Source of the DNA: Flavobacterium sp. BFFFF1
Lineage (GTDB): Bacteria; Bacteroidota; Bacteroidia; Flavobacteriales; Flavobacteriaceae
Direction of reading: 5' to 3'
Length of the DNA stretch: 64,000 nt
Assembly: GCF_002256285.1 (NCBI RefSeq)
Contig: NZ_NKJE01000017.1
Coordinates: forward strand, 1-64,000
Part shown: positions 57,156 through 64,000 of the stretch, piece by piece
Layout: each line of letters opens with the position of its first letter
Position numbering within the stretch: the first letter of the stretch is position 1
Notes under the pieces: model-generated
What the model was told of the DNA's origin: nothing
The model's input: the letters and a program-made list of their open reading frames with translations, nothing else
Database searches by the model: none
Translations under genes and position numbers: made by a program

Positions 57156-58277
57156 CTAAATCATCAGCAACGCATTGACAAATTCGTCAATTTCGGCATG
57201 GGTGTTATAATGGCTGAACGAAATTCTCAAACTTGGCTTTTGAAGTTCCTCTTCTGAAAGCATTTCGGCCAAAACATGCGACGGCTTCGTGCTCCCCGAT
57301 TGGCATGCGCTGCCACGCGAGACTGCAATGCCTTTCATATCAAGATTGAATAAGATCATGGATGTTTTTTCAGGAGAAAATGGCAGCAGTATGTTCAATA
57401 TATTATACAGGCTATCCACACCATTCACCTTTACATCAGGAAAATGGGCATAAAGTCTTTGAGTGGTATATTCCTTAACTGAAGTAATGTGGTTTCTTTC
57501 AGCATCCATCAGTTGGTAAGAAAGTTCCAGTGCTTTTGCCATTCCCGCAATATTATGCACTGCTTCAGTTCCCGGCCGCAGCCCTTTCTCCTGCTCTCCA
57601 CCATAAAAAAGTGGATTTACCGCAAGTCCTTTTCTGATATACGCAAATCCAATTCCCTTAGGTCCGTGAAACTTGTGCGCACTTGCGACCAGAAAATCAA
57701 CCGGAAATTGCTGCACATCAACTTTTATTTTACCTACCGACTGCACGGTGTCAGAGTGAAAATAGACCCCTGCAGCTTTACACATCCGCGCTACCGATTC
57801 AATGTCAGTAACAACGCCGGTTTCGTTGTTCACATGCATTAATGAAGCGAGCGTGGGTACATTTTGTGAAAGCAAATCATTCAAATGGGCAAGGTCGATG
57901 CTTCCGTTAGCATTCACTTTTACAAAATCAACTTTCACCTGAAATTCATGTTCCATTTTTTCAATGGCATGCAGCACAGCATGGTGTTCAATACGCGAAG
58001 TAATGATTCGTGTTACATGAAGATGGGCAACGGCATTTCTAATGATCCAGTTGTTCGCCTCGGTAGCACCCGAAGTGAATATAATTTCGCTGGCGTGCGC
58101 GTTTAAATGTGAGGCAATCGACTTTCTCGACAGTTCTATCGTATTTCTTGAAGTCCGGCCAAAGCTGTGGGTTGACGATGGATTCCCGAAATCTTCGGAC
58201 ATCACACGAACCATTTCCGTGATTACTTCTTCCCTGATTGGTGTTGTGGCGGCGTTATCTAAATATATTTTTTTCAT
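57156..58277 (-). CDS. Cysteine desulfurase (NifS/IscS-like)
   Basis: A 373-aa PLP enzyme that removes sulfur from cysteine for Fe-S clusters or tRNA thiolation. YLDNAATTP is at the start, PLP Lys202 in ASAHKFHGPKG, the His in EHHAVLH, and the persulfide Cys325 in RGSACQSGS. The long catalytic loop places it in the group I (NifS/IscS) class. No scaffold gene is adjacent; Bacteroidota also carry a SufS-type enzyme elsewhere, so this copy may serve tRNA modification. The start at 58277 lies 5 nt downstream of a -7 element. Confidence 0.93.
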   Translation of the reverse strand: MKKIYLDNAATTPIREEVITEMVRVMSEDFGNPSSTHSFGRTSRNTIELSRKSIASHLNAHASEIIFTSGATEANNWIIRNAVAHLHVTRIITSRIEHHAVLHAIEKMEHEFQVKVDFVKVNANGSIDLAHLNDLLSQNVPTLASLMHVNNETGVVTDIESVARMCKAAGVYFHSDTVQSVGKIKVDVQQFPVDFLVASAHKFHGPKGIGFAYIRKGLAVNPLFYGGEQEKGLRPGTEAVHNIAGMAKALELSYQLMDAERNHITSVKEYTTQRLYAHFPDVKVNGVDSLYNILNILLPFSPEKTSMILFNLDMKGIAVSRGSACQSGSTKPSHVLAEMLSEEELQKPSLRISFSHYNTHAEIDEFVNALLMI

Positions 58278-58282
58278 CGGTG

Positions 58283-58290
58283 CAAAGCTA
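58283..58290 (-). promoter_or_regulatory. -7 element (TAGCTTTG) five bases before the desulfurase start codon
   Basis: Full TAnnTTTG match on the minus strand, ending 5 nt before the ATG. This implies a leaderless or nearly leaderless transcript. Confidence 0.5.
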
Positions 58291-58344
58291 ACAAATTTGT
58301 GATTTCATTGTGAGCACCTGCCAGTCAATTACGCTTTTTTTACT

Positions 58345-58352
58345 TATTTTTG
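58345..58352 (+). promoter_or_regulatory. -7 promoter element (TATTTTTG) of the duplicated-domain lipoprotein gene
   Basis: Full TAnnTTTG match, 17 nt before ATG 58370, in the 92-bp divergent gap with the desulfurase. Confidence 0.55.
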
Positions 58353-58369
58353 TTCGAAAATATACAAGC

Positions 58370-59347
58370 ATGAGGAAGTTTTTAGTTTTACTATGTTGTG
58401 GATTTCTACTGAATAGCTGTAGCGACGGCGATATTCAAGTTAAAAATTTCGATTTTGGCAATGTGGACGCCAAATCCTGTGGCAGCAGTACTTCTGACTT
58501 CTTTATTTATGAATTTAGCGGCAACGAAGCACTCATTCTCCAAATTCCTGAAAACAGATTTGTGAATAAGGAAACTCCGGAAGGAACCCCGATCTCGATT
58601 ACTATCGACAATACCGTCAAAGTGATTTATAGAATTTATGACGGACCTGTGACCAATGCTACTTTATGCTCGTCCATCCCCCCATCAAGCCCTACGGTTA
58701 CAGAAGAGTGGAATGCCGAAGGCGGGACAATCCAGATTACCACCCGAGCAGTACATAGCGTTGTGACGTCGACTGGTGAAGATATCATCAATAATTTCAG
58801 CCACAGCATCGTGTTCAAAAACATTACGTTTAATCGCGGCAATGACGAGTACCAGACTACGGATCAAATCGTTTTTGGTACATACACCACCCGCAACCTG
58901 AATGCGCCGGTGAATTTTGTAACGATTGAAAACATCCAGAAATGTGCTGATAACAATTTGCTATACAAGCTATCCGGCAACCAGTCGCTGGAATTGAACC
59001 TCGATAATGACACACTTGCCACACTTTTTGCCAATGAAGCAACAACAGCAGGTGCTCCAAGACAACTTTACATTAGTGCCCCTGAACAGCTCTCTTTTAA
59101 AGTGTATGGAAACATAATTACCACCGAAAACCTTTGCTCGGGCGATACCGGTGCAATCTCCGAAGTGTGGAGTGCGGAAAATGGCGTTGAAAATAGCAGT
59201 GGCCTCATTGAAGTGGAAACCACTACCAATGGCAGCAACTTCATCCACACGGTGCGTTTCAAAAATGTCAGGTTTAAAAATACTGATGGATTGGTATTTT
59301 CGTTTGGCAACGACTATGATTTCGGTCAGTACATCACGACAAACTAA
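58370..59347 (+). CDS. Lipoprotein with two-fold internal repeat, unknown function
   Basis: A 325-aa lipoprotein with signal peptide and lipobox LLNSC; ATG 58370 is favoured by the signal and the promoter over an in-frame start at 58310. The mature protein has two repeats of about 145 residues. FIYEFSGNEALILQIP pairs with LLYKLSGNQSLELNL, TVTEEWNAEGGTIQIT with AISEVWSAENG...IEVET, and HSIVFKNITF with HTVRFKNVRF. Both repeats keep two Cys residues. It looks all-beta. I do not recognise a family. Its stop overlaps the convergent Smr gene by 4 nt. Confidence 0.85.
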   Translation: MRKFLVLLCCGFLLNSCSDGDIQVKNFDFGNVDAKSCGSSTSDFFIYEFSGNEALILQIPENRFVNKETPEGTPISITIDNTVKVIYRIYDGPVTNATLCSSIPPSSPTVTEEWNAEGGTIQITTRAVHSVVTSTGEDIINNFSHSIVFKNITFNRGNDEYQTTDQIVFGTYTTRNLNAPVNFVTIENIQKCADNNLLYKLSGNQSLELNLDNDTLATLFANEATTAGAPRQLYISAPEQLSFKVYGNIITTENLCSGDTGAISEVWSAENGVENSSGLIEVETTTNGSNFIHTVRFKNVRFKNTDGLVFSFGNDYDFGQYITTN

Positions 59348-59889
59348 GGTTTCTTCTGCCTGATGTAAATTTCGGTGGCGCCCAAACCGTATTTCTGGTA
59401 ATTCGCGTCCTGAAAATCAATATTATCGTATCTGCCAAGTAAAAAATCCAGCTCTGCTTTCAGTACGCCCTCGCCTACTCCGTGGATAAACACAATTTTA
59501 GGGATGCGGTTTTGGATTGCAAATTCCACATGCCTCCTGGCCGTCTCAACCTGTAAATTCAGGATGTCAAAATTGTTCATTCCCCGAAAATTCTTCACGA
59601 GCTTTTCGATGTGAAGATCAAATTCCGGCACAGGCATTTCTTTCGCCTTCTTTTCTTTAACAAAACTACGGGGTTTTGGAATTTCCTTTTCTTTTAAGAC
59701 CTGCTTTATATTTTGGCCGGCGTTGTAATTGATCTCCACCGCCGCTGATTTAATTAATTCCTTTGCAGTATAAGTAAGCTCAAAGCCTTCAGTGGTTTCA
59801 ATTGTGATATTATCACCATTCACCGCTACGACCAAGCCTTCCAAGGCGTCGTCAAGCACCATCACCTTGTCTCCTTTATTGAGTGTCAT
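59344..59889 (-). CDS. Smr-domain protein
   Basis: A 181-aa protein. The N-terminal 60 residues form a small beta domain (KGDKVMVLDDALEGLVVAV) like those preceding Smr in DUF2027 proteins. After a charged linker, the C-terminal Smr domain (about 88-175) carries the DLHIEKL motif and the IVFIHGVGEGVLK motif. Smr domains act as nicking or RNA endonucleases in MutS2-like proteins. The first 14 nt overlap the end of the small membrane-protein gene upstream, which points to translational coupling. Confidence 0.88.
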   Translation of the reverse strand: MTLNKGDKVMVLDDALEGLVVAVNGDNITIETTEGFELTYTAKELIKSAAVEINYNAGQNIKQVLKEKEIPKPRSFVKEKKAKEMPVPEFDLHIEKLVKNFRGMNNFDILNLQVETARRHVEFAIQNRIPKIVFIHGVGEGVLKAELDFLLGRYDNIDFQDANYQKYGLGATEIYIRQKKP

Positions 59890-60061
59890 CTTCGTTGTGT
59901 TTATCGCTTTTAGACGGAATCTTATTTCCCAATTTCATCATACAAACCATAAAAATTACGATTGCAGCGCACATGATGTACAAATTTGGTTTTGGTTTAC
60001 TTTGCTCGTAAAGTGCAAAACCAGCCGAAAGGAAAAGTGCCGGAATTAAAATGTTTTTCAT
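59876..60061 (-). CDS. Small membrane protein (61 aa)
   Basis: Two hydrophobic segments (ILIPALFLSAGFALY and LYIMCAAIVIFMVCMM) followed by a charged tail (SKSDKHNEDDTQ). Its last 14 nt overlap the Smr gene start, and a terminator lies upstream, so the two form a short operon. No family recognised. Confidence 0.7.
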   Translation of the reverse strand: MKNILIPALFLSAGFALYEQSKPKPNLYIMCAAIVIFMVCMMKLGNKIPSKSDKHNEDDTQ

Positions 60062-60110
60062 AAATACTCTTTATGAGGCCAAATTACGAAGTTTTGAACT
60101 ATAAGCCATA

Positions 60111-60137
60111 AAAAAATCCGCCTGAAATTGCGGATCT
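60111..60137 (-). terminator. Minus-strand terminator of the DUF5362-like gene
   Basis: On the minus strand, ATCCGC / GCGGAT stem with a CAATTTCAG-type loop and a six-base T-run, 23 nt after the gene. Confidence 0.8.
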
Positions 60138-60159
60138 TTATATGTATAATGGCTATTTG

Positions 60160-60621
60160 TTAAGAGGCGGCGCCGGTAGCTGCTGCAACAATCACGACTA
60201 TAATTGCGAGGGCATAGATCACAAGCATAACCAATGTGAAAATCCCAACAAATTTATAGTGCGATTTCAGATATTCGAATGAAGCGGTCAACTTCTCTGT
60301 ATTGTTGTCGCGAAAAGCGGCTTTGATCGATAACGCGAAACGGTTCAGGTAAAAAATGGGGAAAAAACTAATGGCTACCATAATAACGATAACCAACAAA
60401 GTCATTCCCGGGGGTAATTTATACATATTAGTCGCCGCGTCCATCCCGCTATCGTCGTTCGATCCCAATACCCCTAAACTGCCAAAGACCAAAATAAGGC
60501 CCATCCATATGTAGCCAAAAATTGAAAGGAAGTTCGCCCATTTTCCAGTTTCCCTGAGGAACTGTTTGGCATTGTCTGTAAGTTGCATTTCAAAACTGTC
60601 AAAAGCAGAATTATTCTCCAT
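60160..60621 (-). CDS. DUF5362-like membrane protein
   Basis: A 153-aa protein with a soluble N-terminus (ENNSAFDSFEMQLTDNAKQFL) and three or four helices: WANFLSIFGYIWMGLILVF, LLVIVIMVAISFFPIFYL, and a long last pair (FVGIFTLVMLVIYALAIIVVIV). Layout and sequence resemble DUF5362 proteins of Bacteroidota; function unknown. It has its own -7 element and terminator. Confidence 0.82.
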   Translation of the reverse strand: MENNSAFDSFEMQLTDNAKQFLRETGKWANFLSIFGYIWMGLILVFGSLGVLGSNDDSGMDAATNMYKLPPGMTLLVIVIMVAISFFPIFYLNRFALSIKAAFRDNNTEKLTASFEYLKSHYKFVGIFTLVMLVIYALAIIVVIVAAATGAAS

Positions 60622-60649
60622 TTTAAAAATTGTTTAAGGTTGATATTTC

Positions 60650-60657
60650 CAAAAATA
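60650..60657 (-). promoter_or_regulatory. -7 promoter element (TATTTTTG) of the DUF5362-like gene
   Basis: Full TAnnTTTG match on the minus strand, 28 nt before the start codon. Confidence 0.5.
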
Positions 60658-60702
60658 ATGAAATAACGTAATTTCACCTGCATCGAACAATAAAGTTTTA
60701 AA

Positions 60703-60730
60703 CAAAAAAAATCCCGCGTTACAGCGGGAT
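60703..60730 (-). terminator. Minus-strand terminator of rocD
   Basis: On the minus strand, ATCCCGC / GCGGGAT stem with a short loop and an eight-base T-run, directly after the aminotransferase gene. Confidence 0.9.
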
Positions 60731-60735
60731 CTTCT

Positions 60736-61980
60736 CTATCTCTCAAATTCTTGTAAAGTTTTGATGATAATGCCAATACAGTCATCCAACTGCGCTGACG
60801 TCATCACCAGCGGTGGGGCAAACCTGATGATGTTGCCATGTGTCGGTTTTGCCAAAAGGCCATGATGTGCCAGCCTCATACAGATATTCCATGCGGTCTC
60901 ACTGTCCTCGGTATCGTTGATTACTATGGCGTTTAGTAGTCCTTTGCCACGCACAAGGGTGGCTATGTTAGAGGTCTTTATGTATGCGGCGAGTTGCTCC
61001 CTGAAAATCATGCCAAGCCTTTGCGCATTTTCAGCCAGGTTTTCGTCTACCACTACGGTAAGCGCGGCTACCGCAACGGCAGCTGCAAGCGGGTTTCCTC
61101 CAAATGTAGAACCATGCTGCCCCGGTTTGATCACATTCATAATCGCGTCATTTGCCAAAACTGCCGAAACAGGGTAGACACCACCAGAAATGGCTTTTCC
61201 TAAAATCAACACATCAGGCTGGACATTCTCATGGTGTACCGCCAGCAATTTACCGGTTCTTGCGATACCCGTTTGTACTTCATCGGCGATAAATAGCACG
61301 TTGTATTGCTCACAAAGCGCTTTGGCTTTTGAAAGGTAACCATCGGCAGGCACATATACTCCCGCTTCACCCTGAATCGGCTCTACAAGGAAACCTGCAA
61401 TATTTTTCGTCGATGACAACGCCTGTTCCAAAGCATCAATATCGTCATATGGAATTTTAACAAAACCCGCAGTGTATGGCCCGAAATTCTTACGTGCATT
61501 TTCGTCATTTGAGAAAGAAATGATTGTAGTAGTACGCCCATGGAAATTGCCTTCACAAACAATTACCTGCGCCTGATGCTCTTCCACGCCTTTTACTTCA
61601 TACGCCCATTTCCTGCAAATCTTTAATGCCGTTTCCACAGCTTCAGCTCCGGTATTCATTGGAAGTACTTTGTCGAAACCAAAATACTCGGTCAGGAATT
61701 TTTCGTAATATCCCAGTTTGTCATTATAAAAAGCACGTGACGTCAAAGTAAGTGTCTGTGCCTGATTGATCAGTGCATCAACAATATCCGGATGGCAATG
61801 GCCTTGATTTACGGCAGAATAAGCCGAAAGAAAATCATAATACCGCTTTCCTTCAACATCCCAGACGTAAACGCCTTTGCCCCGGCTTAGTACAACGGGC
61901 AACGGATGGTAATTGTGCGCCCCATACTTGTTTTCGATCTCGATAATCTCTGCTGAACTGATTTTTTCTAAAACTGACAT
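60736..61980 (-). CDS. rocD: Ornithine aminotransferase
   Basis: A 414-aa class III PLP aminotransferase that converts ornithine and 2-oxoglutarate to glutamate semialdehyde and glutamate. Conserved blocks: [18 protein letters not shown] at the start, [52 protein letters not shown] and the PLP lysine in [13 protein letters not shown]. The N-terminal [10 protein letters not shown] is diagnostic for RocD against acetylornithine aminotransferase. Start ATG 61980 is used; a TTG two codons earlier has no support. It stands alone, with a terminator after it. Confidence 0.95.
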   Translation of the reverse strand: MSVLEKISSAEIIEIENKYGAHNYHPLPVVLSRGKGVYVWDVEGKRYYDFLSAYSAVNQGHCHPDIVDALINQAQTLTLTSRAFYNDKLGYYEKFLTEYFGFDKVLPMNTGAEAVETALKICRKWAYEVKGVEEHQAQVIVCEGNFHGRTTTIISFSNDENARKNFGPYTAGFVKIPYDDIDALEQALSSTKNIAGFLVEPIQGEAGVYVPADGYLSKAKALCEQYNVLFIADEVQTGIARTGKLLAVHHENVQPDVLILGKAISGGVYPVSAVLANDAIMNVIKPGQHGSTFGGNPLAAAVAVAALTVVVDENLAENAQRLGMIFREQLAAYIKTSNIATLVRGKGLLNAIVINDTEDSETAWNICMRLAHHGLLAKPTHGNIIRFAPPLVMTSAQLDDCIGIIIKTLQEFER

Positions 61981-62115
61981 TTGCAACTGATTTTTAGAAT
62001 AAGTTTTTACAATTCCTACTTATGGAGAGAAATCATCCGTTTACGGTGTAAAAATAGGCAATTAATTGAGAATTTAATATTATCCGTCCTCTTTTTGCCT
62101 TAATTTGACAGTAAA

Positions 62116-62150
62116 ATTAAAAAGCCCTGCTTTCTAAACCGAAACAGGGC
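62116..62150 (-). terminator. Minus-strand terminator of the OsmC gene
   Basis: GCCCTG / CAGGGC base extended by TTTC / GAAA around a short loop, with a T-run on the minus strand, 23 nt after the gene. Confidence 0.85.
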
Positions 62151-62172
62151 AGTGATACATGTCGTTCCTTCT

Positions 62173-62583
62173 TTACTGCAGCGTAGCGGTAGAAGAAATA
62201 GCGGTATTCAATAATTTTGAAATCGGGCAATTCTTCTCAGCTTTCGACACCAGTTCCTGGAATTTTTCATCAGTAATGTCTTTTACCTTTCCATTCACGG
62301 TAAGCACAGAACTTACAATGCTTCCATTTTGAAAATCAATGTCACATTTGGTTTCAAGGCTTTCAATTTCAAAACCTTCTTCGCTAATAAATGCCGAAAG
62401 CTGCATGGTGAAGCAGCCGGAATGGGCGGCTGCGATAAGTTCTTCGGGGTTGGTACCGATACCGTCCTCGAACCTCGTCTTAAATGAGTATTGCGCATTG
62501 TCCAATACTTTGCTTTGGGTAGTAAGCCTGCCGTTTCCTTCTTTAATAGATCCCTGCCAGACTGCCGTTGCGTTGCGTTTCAT
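62173..62583 (-). CDS. OsmC-type peroxiredoxin
   Basis: A 136-aa OsmC/Ohr-family protein. The first Cys lies in NPEELIAAAHSGCFTMQLS and the second in KNCPISKLLNT, the pair that reduces organic hydroperoxides. The N-terminus KRNATAVWQGSIKEGNGR is typical of OsmC proper. It differs clearly from the YhfA-like paralogue at 37646. Cytoplasmic. The start is MKRNATAVW at 62583. A near-match -7 sequence lies close upstream. Confidence 0.93.
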   Translation of the reverse strand: MKRNATAVWQGSIKEGNGRLTTQSKVLDNAQYSFKTRFEDGIGTNPEELIAAAHSGCFTMQLSAFISEEGFEIESLETKCDIDFQNGSIVSSVLTVNGKVKDITDEKFQELVSKAEKNCPISKLLNTAISSTATLQ

Positions 62584-62671
62584 AAAGATAATTTTTTTAG
62601 TTTCCCTAAATTTACAGCATTATGTCCAGAAAACTAAATCCTATTCCTGAAATTAACATAAAGAAAACATC

Positions 62672-63727
62672 CTACTTCTTCCTATACTGTTTTAGATCGA
62701 CATAAAAGGTCGCCCCTGTTGCGTTATCGTTATTTTCAGCATAAAAAGTTCCGTCCGCCTTTTTAATGATCTGGCTGGAAAGATACAGCGACATTCCTGA
62801 CGATTTCCCCAACTTGGAAGACCGCGTCATATTCGAAATTTTAAAAAGGTCGTTGCTGCTTTTACCTTCAATACCTGCTCCGGAATCAGAAACCGAAATT
62901 TTAAGATGCGAATGTTCCCTGTAGATCTTAACCGCAATCAATCCTCCTTCAGGTGAATATTTTATGGCGTTATCCACAAGATCCGAGATAACTGAAATTA
63001 AAGATTCGCTGTCAATCCTGATGTAAGCATCGCTTTGTTTTATCTCTTCTTTCAGAAAGATCTTTTTATCCTGAAGACGGTCCGCAAATTTCCTTTTGAT
63101 GGTATTAACGATTTCGGCCAAATTCACGGAACGCACCTTAAACACCTTTTTCGATAAGATCTCTTCTTCTTTAAGTACCTTGATATAAGACTGTATAAAC
63201 TCGATTTGCCATGCCGAAGAGTCTATAATACTGTTCGCCAACGTGCGGATTTCATCAGGCGGATTCTTTGTTACGATTGCCCTGGCCGCCTCCATCGGCG
63301 TTTCGGCAAACCGCTTCATATCATTTGATAACAAATCGGCGAGTTCCTGCTTTTGTGTTAATAGATTCTCGTTTATGCGTATAGTCGACTGTATGTTACT
63401 CATCAGCAACCCGGCAGCGTCAGAAAATTCAGTAGGCAAATTGGGGATGATTCTCGAAGCCCGATAATTCTCCAAAGCCTTCGACGCATTTTCTATGGGC
63501 TTGATAAGCCGCTTCAGCAGAAACAAAGTCAAAGCGGTCGCGACGAGCGTCATAATCAATGAAATCACAAAGATGTTCGTAGGCGAAATTTTATTCTCGT
63601 AAAAAAGCAGGAAAAAAATCAAGCCAATCAACGGAATATGAATGCCAATAAACGCGACAAACAAAAATTTTAATGCGTAACGATTCCGTAAAAAGCCTAT
63701 TTTGGATAAGGCAGCATAAAGTTTCAT
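62672..63727 (-). CDS. Histidine-kinase-like membrane protein lacking the phosphoacceptor His
   Basis: A 351-aa protein from ATG 63727 (MKLYAALSKIGFLRNRY); a longer frame to 63832 adds 35 residues without family support. Two helices (about 18-70), a HAMP-like linker (LLKRLIKPIENASKAL), then a dimerisation region. The expected SHDLRTP-type box reads SNDMKRFAET, so the His position is Asn135. The HATPase domain is intact: N box DLVDNAIKYSPEGG, G1 VSDSGAGIEG, and a G2-like GKSSGMSLYLSSQI. It probably binds ATP but should not autophosphorylate in the normal way. No response regulator is adjacent. It is divergent from rlmD. Confidence 0.85.
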   Translation of the reverse strand: MKLYAALSKIGFLRNRYALKFLFVAFIGIHIPLIGLIFFLLFYENKISPTNIFVISLIMTLVATALTLFLLKRLIKPIENASKALENYRASRIIPNLPTEFSDAAGLLMSNIQSTIRINENLLTQKQELADLLSNDMKRFAETPMEAARAIVTKNPPDEIRTLANSIIDSSAWQIEFIQSYIKVLKEEEILSKKVFKVRSVNLAEIVNTIKRKFADRLQDKKIFLKEEIKQSDAYIRIDSESLISVISDLVDNAIKYSPEGGLIAVKIYREHSHLKISVSDSGAGIEGKSSNDLFKISNMTRSSKLGKSSGMSLYLSSQIIKKADGTFYAENNDNATGATFYVDLKQYRKK

Positions 63728-63866
63728 ACAGGGGACATTTTGTGTTGGTGTAGATATTATTACGAAACCGATCTCGTATTGGTTTTCCAAATATAAAATT
63801 ATTCTGATGCGAATAAAAATATTACCGCTCAAACTGAAAAAAATTCCCGCATAAAAATTTAAGCCT

Positions 63867-63874
63867 TACTTTTG
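63867..63874 (+). promoter_or_regulatory. -7 element (TACTTTTG) four bases before the rlmD start codon
   Basis: Full TAnnTTTG match ending 4 nt before ATG 63879. This predicts a leaderless mRNA. Confidence 0.55.
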
Positions 63875-63878
63875 CGCC

Positions 63879-64000
63879 ATGGCAGCAAAAAAGACAGACA
63901 GAATAATTTTCGAAAATATTGAGGTACTCGATGCGGGCGCAAAAGGCGTTTCAGTCGCAAAAGCACCTGATGGAAAAGTAATTTTTATCCCTAACGTAGT
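63879..64000 (+). CDS. rlmD: 23S rRNA (uracil-C5)-methyltransferase RlmD, N-terminal fragment
   Basis: Only the first 40 codons are in the window. MAAKKTDRIIFENIEVLD and the following AKGVSVAKAPDGKVIFIPN form the start of a TRAM RNA-binding domain as found at the N-terminus of RlmD/RumA enzymes, which methylate U1939 of 23S rRNA. The catalytic part lies to the right of the window, so the assignment rests on the TRAM segment alone. Confidence 0.7.
   Translation, partial: MAAKKTDRIIFENIEVLDAGAKGVSVAKAPDGKVIFIPNV

Noticed and set aside
61987..62115. Small RNA or extra gene between rocD and the OsmC terminator
   Set aside because: No open frame with a plausible start and no stem-loop beyond the OsmC terminator was seen.

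Overview
The window looks like chromosome of a Flavobacterium-like member of the Bacteroidota (Flavobacteriaceae). Four signs support this: type IX secretion (T9SS) C-terminal sorting domains on at least five proteins, a fused CcsB-CcsA cytochrome c maturation protein, promoters with the Bacteroidota -7 element TAnnTTTG instead of sigma70 boxes, and a Rho factor with a long Asn-rich insert. No tRNA, rRNA, CRISPR array, insertion sequence or phage gene was seen. Most of the window is ordinary core genome; the accessory character is concentrated in the first 28 kb.

Region 1 (1-23.1 kb) holds two very large secreted repeat proteins on the minus strand that flank a plus-strand efflux operon. The left one (1-5640, running off the window edge) has a seven-bladed RCC1 propeller followed by Fn3 and Ig-like repeats. 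The right one (13149-23087, 3312 aa) has the same module types and a T9SS tail. They share a 97-bp nearly identical DNA segment. Between them lies a TetR regulator, an RND efflux system (lipoprotein adaptor, AcrB-type pump, TolC-type channel) and two small genes. Four copies of a 9-4-9 inverted repeat upstream of tetR and of the adaptor form a clear candidate operator set.

Region 2 (23.4-31.1 kb) holds a tiny unknown protein, a large metallophosphoesterase-beta-barrel protein with what looks like a CotH/FAM20-like kinase core in its middle, an HD-domain protein fused to a Pycsar-effector-type membrane domain (PycTM/DUF5706) with no cyclase beside it, and a GAF-domain protein. This is the most interesting signalling neighbourhood.

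Region 3 (31.1-43.1 kb) holds CcsBA, a two-component pair (HisKA_3 kinase plus NarL-type regulator), a T9SS protein, an OsmC protein, a DUF2520 reductase overlapping kdsC, an 11-copy heptanucleotide array beside the promoter of an RsmB-type RNA methyltransferase, and two T9SS-exported endonuclease I paralogues.

Region 4 (43.1-64 kb) is mainly housekeeping: rho, DUF4293, a YfcE-like phosphoesterase, a TMEM175-type channel, truA, an ABC exporter, DUF2238, lpd, a flotillin, a delta-60-repeat T9SS protein, a GH13 lipoprotein, a cysteine desulfurase, a two-repeat lipoprotein, an Smr protein, small membrane proteins, ornithine aminotransferase, a second OsmC, a histidine-kinase-like protein without its phosphoacceptor histidine, and the start of rlmD. 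Strong stem-loop terminators separate many units. Several convergent neighbours instead share or abut stop codons.
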